A stretch of DNA of 64,000 nt from positions 891,309-955,308 of the forward strand of contig VWZS01003779.1 of the NCBI GenBank assembly GCA_013397075.1. Direction: 5' to 3'. Shown piece by piece: positions 46,560-57,532 of this stretch. Every line of letters begins with the position of its first letter. The first letter of the stretch is position 1. Source of the stretch: Rhabdornis inornatus (Eukaryota > Chordata > Aves > Passeriformes > Rhabdornithidae). The position numbers were made by a program, and so were the translations under genes. The notes beneath the pieces were generated by a model. The model ran no database searches. It was given only the letters and a program-made list of their open reading frames with translations, and had not been told where the DNA came from.

Positions 46560-46760
46560 TTTTACCCGACTGCTGGCTCGAAGGATAGAAACAGCAAGTC
46601 CTACAGCTGGTAATTTCTTTACATAAATAACAATTCTGCAAAAGATCCCTTTAATGACATCAATTATACGTAACTAAGTGCACTTTAAAGACTGATTTCT
46701 TTTTTTAGGGGGTTGTTTTGAAGCATCTTTGAATTCATTAAGAGTAATTTTCCCTTTATA
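46560..46760. promoter_or_regulatory. AT-rich enhancer-like segment (weak)
   Basis: Contains CTGGTAATTTCTTTACATAA, ATGACATCAATTATACGTAA and a CpG-bearing start (ACCCGACTGCTGGCTCGAAG). Weak motif evidence only. Confidence 0.2.
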
Positions 46761-48099
46761 AACTGAAAAGCAAGTTTCCCATAGACACCAACCCCCCTGA
46801 CAGGTACATTGTTCCACTTTCATGTCTAGTTATTTACTTGCCAGATGCATCAGACACAGAGCCTGGGATCAGCCATACAGACATAAAAATACACAAATTA
46901 CCCTTTCTCTTTTTCCCAGGAGGTGGCTGTGGAACTGTGGGCAGTAGATGGGAAAGAGGATGTGCCCCATTGGGGGTGTGCTGGCACTGGCTTTCCCTTC
47001 CAGAGGCTCCCCTGGTGCTGCAGGCTGTATTTAGCCCAAGCTGCCCAAACAGTGAAAGGAGAGAAAAAAACTCAGAGCAGAAATTACATCCTCTAAAGGT
47101 TAAATTAGGAAAGGTGCAAAGGTTAAAGGCTTTGTGCTGTCCCTAAGGCATTCACTGCCCAGGCTCTGATACCAGACCCTTGGTAGGCAGTGGTACCTCC
47201 TTTCACTGAGGTCATGTTCCCCAGAAGCATCAAGACCACCTGAAAATGCAGCAATTTGAGTTTTAGCTCCTGATAGTTTTCCACACTCTGCTTGGAGCTT
47301 CCTGCATGTCCTGACAGCAATAGGAGGTCCCGTCCAGACAAAGAGCTCTTTCCCTTGGCAGAGCAAAGGAAACCTTTCCCTTGAATTAGGAATGCAAAGC
47401 TTCATTCTTGGCCAAAGATCTAAACCTCGACTGTTTGTGCTACATTGTGAGAGGTTGTTTTATATTGTCCCCATTCACATTCTCTCTGTGCAGGGAATGG
47501 GGACAGTCCTCTGTGCCAGCTCACACAGGCACTGCAGGAATAGCAGCACTGAGGGCATGAGGCACTCAGAGCTTATGGACATCTGGGTATCTGCAGCAGA
47601 AAGAGAAGATCTCGACCAGAACATTCCCTCTGCCATGTGAACTACTGTTTCTACTTAAAATTTCACTGGCAATCTAGGAAAATGCCATTCAGGCAGAGCA
47701 AGATGCCTGTGCATGGAGGATTGCTGGAGAGTATAAAGTAACAGCCAGCCAGCAGCTGATAATCTGCTTGTAAACTCCTGTTTGGAAATAAAGACAATCC
47801 CATTTTACAGTAACCAGATGTTTTAACAGAATATTAGTATTTACAAGGGCCTCAGGCTATTGTTTTATACAGGTCTGAAGAGGGCTTACAAAAATGGAAA
47901 ATCACAAGCAAGTGTGCAGTTCAAAGGCCCCTCGAAGCTGTGACATTTGGTGTAATGTGGGTGAGATCCCCTTTTGTTTGTGCCTGGGATGTCTCATGGG
48001 ATTGATTGCCAAATGTTCTTCCATAACTTACCTAACCAAGTTCCCCTCTGCTCCAATATTTCCCTGTTCTTTATTATCCATAATTGGATAACTTCTCCA

Positions 48100-48430
48100 A
48101 TTTTCTCCTTGGAACACTGAAGATAAGGTTTCTGTTTAATCATTCCACTTTAAGTACTTGCAATCAGACAGGATATTGCTGCTTTTAAAATAAGACAATG
48201 ACATTTAATGACTTTCATTTCTTCCTATACAAAAGATTAATTTATATGCTGGAGTCATCTTTTTCATTGGAAAATTCTCCCCACTCTGTTTGAAATGACT
48301 CAATCTGATTAACAGCTTAATTCTCCTTTTATACTTCTGATTTTGTGGCTTTCGCTGCCAGCATTCGCTTGTCATCTCTTTACCAACTCTAATTCAGCTT
48401 TTGTTTCTGAATGAGTCCGAAGTGAAGAAG
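48100..48430. promoter_or_regulatory. AT-rich enhancer-like block
   Basis: Contains TTCTGTTTAATCATTCC, GACAATGACATTTAATGAC, AAGATTAATTTATATGC, CAATCTGATTAACAGC, and the CpG-bearing CTTTCGCTGCCAGCATTCGC and GAGTCCGAAG. Repeat-free. Function is inferred from composition only. Confidence 0.28.
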
Positions 48431-49231
48431 CCAGGCAAGCTGTGAGGTGTGTGAGTGCTGCCCCTGTAGCTGTGATGTGAGGCAGGAGCTGGGAAGGACA
48501 GCTCTGTGCTGGGCTGGTGGAGCAGCACCACACGTGCAAACACATCCTCAAAAGCTGCAGGAGAGCAGAGGGATTCCCTGAGCAGCCCTTAGAGGCTCTA
48601 AGAACTGCAGGTGAAGGACTGTGGGGTGTCAGCATGTGCATCCCTGGGAAACCAAAGGGTACATGCAGCACTGGGGAGGCAGAAAACTCCTCACTGCTGT
48701 TTTCCAGGCTCTTGGGAAAAGCCCCATGTCAGGAATCTCTGCAGGCAGGACAGAGGAACCAAGAGCTGACAGGGAAAAGAAATCATGTTCTAGAATACAC
48801 CTTACCTGGCTGTTTTAAACTGCAAACCCACAGATTTATCCTGCCAGTTTTAAACTGTCTCCTCACAGTGTTCAATGAGTGCTGGTGGAAAGAAAAGTTT
48901 CATGCAGGTGCTATGAGCACATCATCTGGATGGTTCTTTGAGTACAGACGTGAAAGCTGTTCAAAGCTTTGGCTTTCTGCATCAGTACTGGTGATTTGAT
49001 GGTTAGTAACACAAATTGCAATGCAATCTTCACCTTCCAACAGACGAGTGTTTGCCTTTAGCAAGGTCAACACCATTTTTAGGAATTTATTTTGGTTTTC
49101 TGCTAATATGCTTTAAAGTAATTATCATTTTCTTTACTCTGCTGACCATCGTTTTAGGTTTTGGACCTTTTCTAACTTTTACTTTGCTTCACTTACTACC
49201 TATAACTTCTTGATCTATAAAATTTTACTTT

Positions 49232-49310
49232 TGTGGTGTTTATTTATTTATGTGTATTTATTTATTTATTATGTGGTGGATATTTGTGTTATGTTTATGT
49301 TTATTTATGT
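49232..49310. repeat. (TTTA)n-type low-complexity repeat
   Basis: GTTTATTTATTTATGTGTAT then TTATTTATTTATTATGTGGT and later GTTTATGTTTATTTATG. Interrupted TTTA units on the plus strand give the Tyr/Phe/Ile-rich short frames seen here. Confidence 0.9.
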
Positions 49311-50308
49311 TTTCATAGCTTCAGAAACATCTTATTTTTCTCTTTCAAATCAAGCTTTAAGCCAGGAAGGCCTTCTCCTGTGGCTGTGGGATTAGGATTT
49401 TCCATCATAAAGGAAGAGGTATTTGAGCATAACTATAATAACTTTACAAGTTACTTTTCTTCTGACAAAACTCTTGCATATGCCCAACAGATTTAGCCCC
49501 CAGCTGTTTTCTGGACTGTAAAACCAGTCTTTCTAACAGACCAAATGTATAAATACAACATTGAAGGGGGTTAGCAGAAGCCACTTGGCTGTGTGAGAAC
49601 TTCTCAAAAGCTCTAATGGCTTTTTCTGCACTTCTCTGTCTTTATATGAGACCAGTGGGTGAGCCCAGATGCTTTTCTTTCTCCCAGTCCAGCCTCTGTC
49701 CATGCATGGGATGCCCTTCCACCATGTGAATGACAAATGCAATGTAGTTTGCATGGAGCTGGAGCTGTAATATCACATTTCCATGCTCGTTTTAGTGCTA
49801 CACTCGATTTTTCTTTGTGTCAAGATCCTACTCCCCATCTGTGCCATTGCTACATGAGCATAGAGTGGCAATTCCTTCTCAGTGAAGTGGCATCTTCATT
49901 TTTGGAGCTGGCACTTTGTTTCTAGCTCATGTTATAAATAAAACCTTCGGGGTTTCCTGATGCACACAGCCCCGGAGCAGCTGGAATGTCAGGTGGGATG
50001 TTCCTGCCCTGCCCCACATGTGGAGCTGGCCCAGGGAAGCCCTGCACATGGTCTGCAGCCCTGTCCCAGCCCTGCCTTGCATGGGAATTCCTTGGCAAAG
50101 GTGGACATGCATGTGCAGAGTGCCATAAGCAGATGCTAATGGTGCTTCCCATCCAAGCACTGTGAAGCATTGTAATGATGCTCTAACACAGCCCAGCAAT
50201 CAAACTCTGGAGTGTAATGAAAACAGGAATACGTGTTTAACAGAGTAGAAAAGCATGCAGGGAACAGAATGAGAATGATTCCTCACTTAAGAGCACACAC
50301 ATGTAAAT

Positions 50309-50320
50309 ACACGTACGTGT
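50309..50320. other. 12-bp perfect palindrome ACACGTACGTGT
   Basis: A perfect self-complementary 12-mer with three CpGs, flanked by ACACACATGTAAAT. It could be a dimer binding site or chance. It is noteworthy only because CpG-rich palindromes are rare in this CpG-poor DNA. Confidence 0.9.
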
Positions 50321-51130
50321 CACTGGGCTAATCTGTGACACTTAAACACAAACACAAACCCCACTGCAGCCATGGAGGGCAGTAACAGGGAGGGCTAAAT
50401 TGGATCCACTTTCCAGATTAAGATCCTAATCTTGCAAACAACTTCAGGCTGCTGAAATCTGACAGCCACATGATGCCCTCCGTGTGGCATCTTCCACACC
50501 CTGCTGGGGATCAGCCCTGCCTGGTGCCTGCCCTGTGCCCCTTTCCACTGGGATCACAGTGGGGTGAAGCAGCACACTGGGAATACCGGAGTGCTGGCAA
50601 CACCCGAGCAAAATGCTTAAGGCATCAATGATGATGACAAATAATGAAAAGCTAGACCAGGGTAGAAAAAAAGTCTGTCTCCAGTCATTTTACCCAGAGC
50701 ATTGCCTCCTGTTGAATTGGTTTTGCTGGCTGGAGAGGCAGTTTTGATGCTGTTGGTACCCTGAGAATAGTTTTGGCATGGCCATCTTCTATAAGGAAAA
50801 ACATAAGTGAATGAGAGTTGACATGACAGATTGTATGTGCTGTGCCTCTTGGACCCAAAGGCAGTCGTTTGGTGGTTTAAAACTCAGTAATTATGGATGT
50901 ACACAAATGTTTCTGATGGGCCCCAAACGGTCAGAAACACAGGCACCATCCCAGAGCGCTGCACAGCAGACTGAAATTAAATAAACACATGAGGAATGTA
51001 AGGTTCACCTGTGTGGAGAGAAACCTTAGACTGGGGAGCAGCCACAGGTTGTCCCATGGTGAGGATCACTTGGAAAAGTCTGGCTGTGGTGAAAGAACAA
51101 AACCCACAGGAGCTTTATGAGGCTTCTAGA

Positions 51131-51224
51131 GGGAGGTGTCCCTACCCATGGCACGGGGTTGGAACCAGGTGGTCTTTAAGGCCCCTTCCAGCCCAAACCA
51201 TTCCATGCTCCTGTGGCTCTGTGA
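51131..51224 (+). mobile_element. CR1 LINE, short 3' end
   Basis: Sense CR1: GGGAGGTGTCCCTACCCATG, GCACGGGGTTGGAACCAGGT, GGTCTTTAAGGCCCCTTCCA, GCCCAAACCATTCCATGCTC and a tail ending TGGCTCTGTGA. About 95 bp remain. It is the first CR1 after the 12.7-kb CR1-free interval. Confidence 0.92.
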
Positions 51225-52519
51225 GGACTGGCTGGCTCTGCCCATCTCCCCCAGTGATGGAGCTGCATTTGCAGGGAGCTGTGAAACACACAACTGTGCC
51301 CTTTGTGTGCCTGCATCTGCATCCTGCCTGCACTGGAGGTGTGCACTGGCTCCAGCACGGATTTTTATTCCGTTCTGAGCAGTTGATTCCCCTCTCAAAG
51401 CCCAGCAGAGACCCTTGACTGGGCAGGATGGGCTGTTGGGGCACGCCTGGTTAATGAACCGCCACAGCACCTTTGTTTCTCTGGCTGCCTGGTGCCCTGC
51501 TCTCTCTTGTACAATTATTACAAAAATCAGACAGAACGTTGCCTTGAGATATGATTTTCATAGTGGGATAGATTTTATTATACCAGCCATACAATACCTG
51601 CTATTATCATTTTGATTATATGCTCCTCTCATTTGCACTATTGGAACATTATCTGTAGTACATTCATTATTACTTTATAAGAAACTGAAACTACATCCTT
51701 AAGATGAATTGTAAGGAAGGATTTCTATTTCCTCAGATAGATACTTTGGCTGAGATCATTAAGTGGCAAACATTATTTGTAAAAGTTTATTTTATTTACG
51801 TAAACTCTAAAAGAAAGAAATAACATAGATATTTCTAACAGACAGAAAAGCCTGCGGCTAGTGGCAACAAATGACTGCAATTTAGAATTCATGTACTATT
51901 AAGAAGTTCTGATTAAATTGTAAGTTCCTTTGGAGGAAGGAAGTTGGATAAATGAGAATCTAGCCCAGTGAGCTTTGATGGGCTTGCAGGGGCCGAGGGG
52001 TCAGCAGTGACTCACAGGTTCCCTCTGCCCCACAGCCCAAGGTCTCTGAAGGTCAGATCCACCGTGAACCTGAGGAGAGAGGGCAGAAGGCCAGGAAGGG
52101 CTGTGTTTAATAGCCCAGTTGGGTCTAAAAAGATGCTGGACCACCTGCATGGCTGGTGAGCATCCCTCATTCCTCACTGGAGTGCAGGACGTGCCCATGG
52201 GGAGCCACCTTGGGCTCTGTGTCCACAAACAGGGATGGAGGAGTTTGCTCCCCACCTTTTCTCTGTGTTGTCCTCACTGTGCAGGAATCCTCATCCTTTT
52301 GCACACAGAGGAAGGGAAAACCACCAGCCACAGGGACCTTACCCAGCTCTCTTGGTCCAGATCCATCCCTGCCTCCAACCAAACTGCCCAATTTCTTCTC
52401 AAAGTGCCTTGTTCAAGGTCTAAATCTTCCCACAACTACAATGCAATCAGATTTTCACAGTTCCTCTGAGTGAACAGTGGCAGGAGCACCTGACTCCTGA
52501 GGCATTCCTTATTTCTGTG
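51225..52519. other. Unique non-coding DNA, no gene recognised
   Basis: No repeat or exon recognised apart from an AT-rich block at 51490-51950. 51970-52440 is GC-balanced and open in three or more overlapping frames (116 and 105 codons plus, 84 codons minus), which argues for chance. Confidence 0.58.
51490..51950. promoter_or_regulatory. AT-rich enhancer-like block
   Basis: Contains TGTACAATTATTACAAAAAT, TTATCATTTTGATTATATGC, CATTCATTATTACTTTATAA, GAGATCATTAAGTGGC, TTTATTTACGTAAACTC (palindromic TTTACGTAAA) and GATTAAATTG. Repeat-free. Function is inferred from composition only. Confidence 0.27.
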
Positions 52520-52596
52520 ATGTCCCTGCCCAGTGCAGGGATGTTGGACTAGATGACCTTTAAAGGTCTCTTCCAGCCCTGTGATTCTGTGATTCA
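52520..52596 (+). mobile_element. CR1 LINE, short 3' end
   Basis: Sense CR1: ATGTCCCTGCCCAGTGCAGG, GATGTTGGACTAGATGACCT, TTAAAGGTCTCTTCCAGCCC, with the tail TGTGATTCTGTGATTC (two octamer units). About 75 bp remain. Confidence 0.92.
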
Positions 52597-53028
52597 AGGA
52601 CTTGGCAGAGCTGCTCAGCTGCCATGGCAAGTCAGATTTGTCACTGGTATTTCATGGACATCTCTTGTTTCAGCTGCAGCAGTGTAGTTAAACCCCAAAC
52701 TGTGGTTGCAGCTGGACCATCCCAAGGAGCCTGCTGACACGTGAAGCCCATTGCATCTTTAAGAAAGATAATTTGTGTCTTCGCTGGAAGAGATCACACT
52801 TTGCTGTGTAGATAAGAACATTTTCAGGTTGATTGCAAATCATAAATATTTGATGTACTGTAATTACTAGTTCTTAAGTATCATTTTCCAAATTATTATT
52901 TCTATTAAATGCATAGAAACTTGGGATGGAAGAGTGAGTTAATGCAGAAACACTTCATCACCACAGATCTGGGTTTAGGGAAGGTCATGAGTGAACTTGT
53001 CTTTTGTTTCTTCCCACCTACCTGTCTC
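52597..53028. other. Unique non-coding DNA
   Basis: No gene recognised. 52800-52910 is AT-rich. Nothing else noted. Confidence 0.55.
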
Positions 53029-53051
53029 AGACAAACAAACAGACAAACAAA
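53029..53051. repeat. (ACAA)n-type microsatellite, 12-bp period
   Basis: AGACAAACAAAC followed by AGACAAACAAA. It directly abuts the truncated 5' end of the next CR1 fragment. Confidence 0.9.
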
Positions 53052-53053
53052 GC

Positions 53054-53119
53054 AGAATCATGTTGGACTAGGTGGTCTTTAAGGTCATTCCAACCTAAAT
53101 CATCCTTTGACTCTATGAA
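53054..53119 (+). mobile_element. CR1 LINE, very short 3' end
   Basis: Sense CR1: ATGTTGGACTAGGTGGTCTT, TAAGGTCATTCCAACCTAAA and TCATCCTTTGACTCTATGAA. About 65 bp. It is truncated at nearly the same point as the 3'-most block of the copies at 51131 and 52520. Confidence 0.85.
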
Positions 53120-53184
53120 TTAGTAGAAACTGGAAACAAAAGTAATTCCCATGAGAAGAAAGGTTGGGGACTTGCTATGATTTT

Positions 53185-53342
53185 ATGCTCCCCTTTACTG
53201 CACCTGGCTGCACCATCATGTCTTTGGGCAAATGATTTAATCTCTGTCCTTGCTCAGAGCCATCAGTTAAATGAATACAATTCTTCTGTGATAAGGTTTG
53301 GCTGATGTTTGCAAAGCACACTAAGATCTCTGATAGGAGACA
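53185..53342 (+). mobile_element. MIR-type ancient SINE, best-preserved relic
   Basis: The order matches sense MIR as I recall it: CATGTCTTTGGGCAAATGAT then TTAATCTCTGTCCTTGCTCA (recalled CTTGGGCAAGTCACTTAATC, TCTCTGTGCCTCAG), a CATCAGTTAAATGAATACAA segment, then GCTGATGTTTGCAAAGCACA and CTAAGATCTCTGATAGGAGA (recalled TAATGTTTGTAAAGTGCTTT, GAGATCCTCAGATG). The retained 3' part makes this the most convincing ancient repeat in the window. Confidence 0.7.
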
Positions 53343-54845
53343 TCCTGCACAGTGTGTTCACCTTCAGGCTGTTCCAAGCAGGACACAGACAGGGATGCTG
53401 CTGGGGGATGAATCACCAGGGGTTCTCAAGGTCCAGCCCTTCCTCACTCCAACAAATCCAGTCTTGACCTGTGAGACCACTCATAGCCAGATCTCTACAT
53501 TTAGTTATTTTTTCCATATACCCCATCCCCCCAACACCAAAATTTCCCACCTGGCGATGTTGGCCTAGAGCTGCTGGTGGTGACCCAGGGGCTGCAGCTC
53601 CTTCCGAGGCATTAAACAGTGTCCTGCAGCCACCACCCCAGACCTGGGTGTGGCACTGGTGTGTCCCCAGTGGTGGCAGAGGTGGGTGGCTGCAGTCCCC
53701 TCTGGCCAGTGGATGTGGATTCCTGGTGTTTGGCTGTTTCTGTATGACCCCTAGTGCTACCTGAGTGCACCTAAGCAGCGGCTCAATCATTACTTACAAG
53801 TTGGCAAACAGAAAGAAAATATTTCAACTAATCTGGAATAAGTCAGATATACTTTTTTTCACCTCTGGGGAGATTTTCAACTATAACAATGTAGCTTTGA
53901 GCTTCTGACAGATGCTAATGAATTGTTGTTTACATGTTTGATTTACTGCCTAAACAAAGATAAGACATGCTCTTGAAAACACATTGAATGCACAATCCAA
54001 ACACATCCATTAAATCTGTCACAATAAACATGACAGCTTTCTTCTAACCTAACAACTGGCATGCCTCATTTACATATTAATGAGAAAACTGGGATCAGTC
54101 TGCACAAATTGCTTCTATCTTGTGAAGGGGAAGCACTGACTGACAGTGCAGCTCTCCATGGTGTAAATACAGCAAGTAAATACCTCTGCCATCTTAATGG
54201 ATTTTATTTTTATTTGCCTATTTGGTTCCGTGGTTATTGATTAGTTGTCTCTCGTGAACTGCAATGACAGACTTTACAACTACAGGGACAGACATTAAAA
54301 GAGTTCCTTCAGCTTCCCTGGTGCCTGAGGTGTCTGCTGGGCTTTGGGGTTGCCAGCTCCCGAAAAAGCTTGGTTAAAAGCTGGATCTGCCTCAAAGTTC
54401 TCACTGGTCTCCATCAGCATGTCCCAGTGCTGCCAAGGGCTCTATTGGCCCTAAAACACAACATATTCTTCTTAAACATCTGGGAGATGAGAATGCTGCA
54501 GGTGAGACTACAAACCACAGAGGAGAAACTACTACAAAGCCAACTCTGTGCTCTTTCAAGTGTGAATTGGGAGCTAAATTCCTGGAGTTACTTGGATTCC
54601 TAATTGTGCAAAGGTTGTACCAGTGTATGCTTACACCCTGTGTTGTGAGTCTAACAGTGGCATCTCAGCTGTATGGAAATCTGAGATTTAGGCATAGCAG
54701 AGACCTATAAAAGACTTTTTCGTGGGCCCTGAAAACTGAAGTCACATCAGCAGGGAGTTTCACACCATCTAAAGTGGTTTTTTTCAGTATCTGTACCCTG
54801 CACTGCATTTTAGAATACTGAAACCCCGAACTTATGTATCTCTAA
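53343..54845. other. Unique non-coding DNA with an enhancer-like block
   Basis: No gene recognised. 53400-53770 is GC-balanced with a 125-codon minus frame (53413-53790) and an overlapping 97-codon plus frame, neither with a domain. 53790-54290 is listed separately. Confidence 0.58.
53790..54290. promoter_or_regulatory. AT-rich enhancer-like block
   Basis: Contains ATAACAATGTAGC (SOX-like), GATGCTAATGAATTGTTG, CTAAACAAAGATAAGAC, CATTTACATATTAATGAG and CGTGGTTATTGATTAGTTG. Repeat-free, AT-rich, nearly CpG-free. Function is inferred from composition only. Confidence 0.3.
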
Positions 54846-55457
54846 TTGTTTACAAGTTGGATATCTGTCCCACACAGATGCCTGGGCTCTCTCTGTGTCA
54901 GTGGAGAAAGCTCAGAGCCTACACAGGGCAGACCATGTCACCTACATCTGTCACCAGCCTCAGGAACCTTGCTCTCTGCTGCCTGGGAGGAATCCCAGGA
55001 AGCCTGGTCTGACTTTTGGACAGCTAAGGGAGATAAGATGAATTACCCCTTCCATGTCACTGATTTTCAATCAGATACACATTCTGAAGTGCCCAAAGTA
55101 CCTTCCATAATGGCACTCAGCTTTGGAAATCAGCAGCTACTTCTGGCAAATGGACTTGGAGCATGTACTGACACAGCCCTACATGGCCTTGAGCTGGGGA
55201 GAGCTTCCTCAGGCACCACCCATGCTCAGGGTCAGCAGAGGATGCTCAGGATGCTCACAAGTAGATCCCAAATGGACCCTCGATGCAGTGCCATTAAATA
55301 TTACCAAATTGGGGATCACTCTGTTGAACACTGCAGTGAGCCTGAGTTTTCCAGAGATGAAAGTTCTTGCAGCAGGGACACGGGAATTTGCCTACTGCTG
55401 GTCCAAACCAACACAAATCCAAGGTGCAATCCTCAAATCCAGCCAAAACCTGACTAG
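54846..55457 (+). CDS. Longest open frame in the window (203 codons), probably chance
   Basis: A 203-codon ATG frame without a recognisable signal peptide, membrane segment or domain. Cysteines and serines are frequent. A second plus-strand frame of 139 codons (55123-55542) overlaps it in another register, and a 133-codon minus frame (55294-55695) overlaps both. I did not identify flanking splice sites or a TATA element. Triple openness indicates stop-poor sequence. An unrecognised exon or a decayed retro-element gene is possible. Confidence 0.12.
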   Translation: MFTSWISVPHRCLGSLCVSGESSEPTQGRPCHLHLSPASGTLLSAAWEESQEAWSDFWTAKGDKMNYPFHVTDFQSDTHSEVPKVPSIMALSFGNQQLLLANGLGACTDTALHGLELGRASSGTTHAQGQQRMLRMLTSRSQMDPRCSAIKYYQIGDHSVEHCSEPEFSRDESSCSRDTGICLLLVQTNTNPRCNPQIQPKPD

Positions 55458-55914
55458 AACAGGAGGAATGCCACATGTTTCCAACAGAAGCAGCTTTCAA
55501 GCATTCAGAGGCAGAAGTTGTGACCATCACGTGTCTGTCTGAGGGCACTGGGGAGCTCTTTGATAAATTTTGATCTGCCTCTGGTTGTACACTTAACACA
55601 TAGCTTGGGCTTTGGGTAGAGGGAAGTTTCCTCTTGTAATAATTTGCTCTAAAAGGCTGTATGAATAACACTAGAAATGATCCAAACTGTTCCAAAGTAC
55701 TCCAGGGAAATTAATGCGCTCCTATGCTTTTGTTTTGAAGTTAATTTTTTTTTTTGTTTCAATGAACTATTCCCTCTCTACAAAATTGTACACACTGCTT
55801 TATTCTTCTGAGGCCCACAGAACCAAACATTTCAGAAGACTAATTTATCTTCTGGAATTTATAGTCCTATTTCTAGATTAAAAGGGTTGTGTTCAGTTAC
55901 TCTTGGATATAGAT

Positions 55915-55932
55915 TCCTCCTCCTCCTCCTCT
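55915..55932. repeat. (TCC)n microsatellite
   Basis: Five to six TCC units after ATAGATTCC. Short and uninterrupted. Confidence 0.9.
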
Positions 55933-56632
55933 CCATGACTCTGTTATCTGACTCACGTCTCCAGACATTACTGGTTTGCCCCTGAAGTAGTCTTTCATCT
56001 GTTTATGGTTGAACAGTTTGTGTGCTACTGGGGCATGGCATAAAACTGAATTTATATTAAATAATTAACATCAAATTAAACAGATTTTTGCTATAAATGT
56101 TATTCCAATCCACTTTTACAGAACTACATTCAAACAGATGAAGGCACCCAGAGAAACCTGGGCAACCTCCCCCAAAATAAAACAAGCCCTCAGCCCTCAA
56201 ACTTTCTCTGGTGACAAAGACCTTCATTCAGATGCAGAGGCAGAGCCCCAGCCTGGTCCAGGAGGAGCCTCCCTCACAGGGAGAGGCTCTGGAAGTCCAT
56301 GGGGTGGCTCACAGAATGAGCTATTGCTCAACCATGCTGAGCACAATTAGTTGTGTACAACATACAAGCAATGAACTGATTTAATTTCCCTGTCAATCAG
56401 CAAGGAAAAAGGGCCAGCACAACGCAGAGAGTCTTCTCTTCAATCTGAGAAGAGCTTTGGGGGAAATATTGTAAATGTCATAATACAATATGTTAAATAT
56501 AGTAGTTAAAATACTGTTCTGCAGCCAAATTCTCTTCTTAGACGCACACACAACTCCCACTGGCAGGAACAGGAGCTGTGCAGCGTAGCCCCAAATGAGG
56601 AAAAGCTGTTCTGGGAGGGAAGGAGGTTGATC

Positions 56633-56658
56633 TGTGTGTGTGTGCGTGTGTGTGTGTG
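56633..56658. repeat. (TG)n microsatellite, one interruption
   Basis: TG dinucleotides with a single TGCG interruption. (CA/TG)n arrays of this length are often length-polymorphic. Confidence 0.95.
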
Positions 56659-57171
56659 ATTGTGCCCTCTGATGGCAACAGGGACCTGTGGATATGAAAA
56701 TATTCTGAGTAACTTTGAAGGCTAATGAGGAATAATTTTGGAAGAGATTTCTAATCCTATGCTCCAGGACACTGGAATAAATCCTGTGTCAAAGCCAGCA
56801 TTTCTGTACTTCTGTACTGATGAACTGTGGACTAAAGAAGTGCAGGAGTGAAGCCAAGAAGACCCCAGCCTTACTTCTGACTTTAACACTCCCTGTTTGG
56901 TGGCATGCAGATGACTCAAAGCTGCTTATCCTGCACTGTGTGAAACCTTAAACACGATAGTGCTGATGACAAGGGCAGCAGCAGTGCACAGGCTGAGCAC
57001 AAGGACCGTGCTTGCCATGTTCTGCAGCTACTCCTTCCCATCTGAAATTACAGCAGCTGCACAGGCAGAGGTTTGCTCCAGCTAAAGCCATTCCTAACCA
57101 GGGAGCAGGGACACTGCCAAGTCCCTGGCTCCAGCACAGGGCAAAGCTTTGCTGGGGGATAGTTAATAATG

Positions 57172-57414
57172 ATGTGGGTTGGAAGGGATGTTAGAGCCCA
57201 TCCATTCCCACCCCCTGCCATGGCAGGGACACCTCCCACTGTCCCAGGCTGCTCCAAGCCCCAGTGTCCAGCCTGGCCTTGGGCACTGCCAGGGATCCAG
57301 GGGCAGCCACAGCTGCTCTGGGCACCCTGTGCCAGGACCTCACCTTCCTCACAGGGAAGAATTCCTTCCCAATATCCCATCCATCCATGTCCTCTGGCAG
57401 TGAGAAGCCATTCG
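57172..57414 (-). mobile_element. CR1 LINE, about 240 bp (minus strand)
   Basis: Antisense CR1: GGGTTGGAAGGGATGTTAGA, CTGCCATGGCAGGGACACCT, CCCACTGTCCCAGGCTGCTC, GGGATCCAGGGGCAGCCACA, GGGCACCCTGTGCCAGGACC, CAGGGAAGAATTCCTTCCCA and ATATCCCATCCATCCATG. Same subfamily as 16324-16490 and 38080-38450. The terminal tail is lost. The open frames crossing it (up to 126 codons) are readings of the repeat. Confidence 0.95.
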
Positions 57415-57532
57415 ATACAAAAAGTCATTTATTTCAGGTAAAAACCATTAGATAGCTAAATATTGTTCCCCTGGTAGTGATGGCTCCAGGTTGCAGCTTG
57501 GTCTTCGTAACCACCTCAATCTTTGTAACCAG
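57415..57532. other. Spacer between two oppositely oriented CR1 copies
   Basis: About 118 bp, no feature recognised. CTTCGTAACCACCTC and CTTTGTAACCAGAA form a loose internal repeat. Confidence 0.5.

Larger units (their letters stand above)
38451..51130. other. 12.7-kb interval without any recognised CR1
   Basis: The longest stretch here without a recognised mobile element. It contains several enhancer-like blocks (40000-40470, 43640-44110, 45740-46030, 46560-46760, 48100-48430), a (TTTA)n repeat at 49232 and a palindrome at 50309. No exon, promoter or RNA gene recognised. The open frames are overlapping and without domains. One short minus-strand frame with a signal-peptide-like start is listed separately. 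Confidence 0.5.
55543..57171. other. Unique non-coding DNA with microsatellites
   Basis: No gene recognised. 55720-56120 is AT-rich. Contains (TCC)n at 55915 and (TG)n at 56633. Confidence 0.58.
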
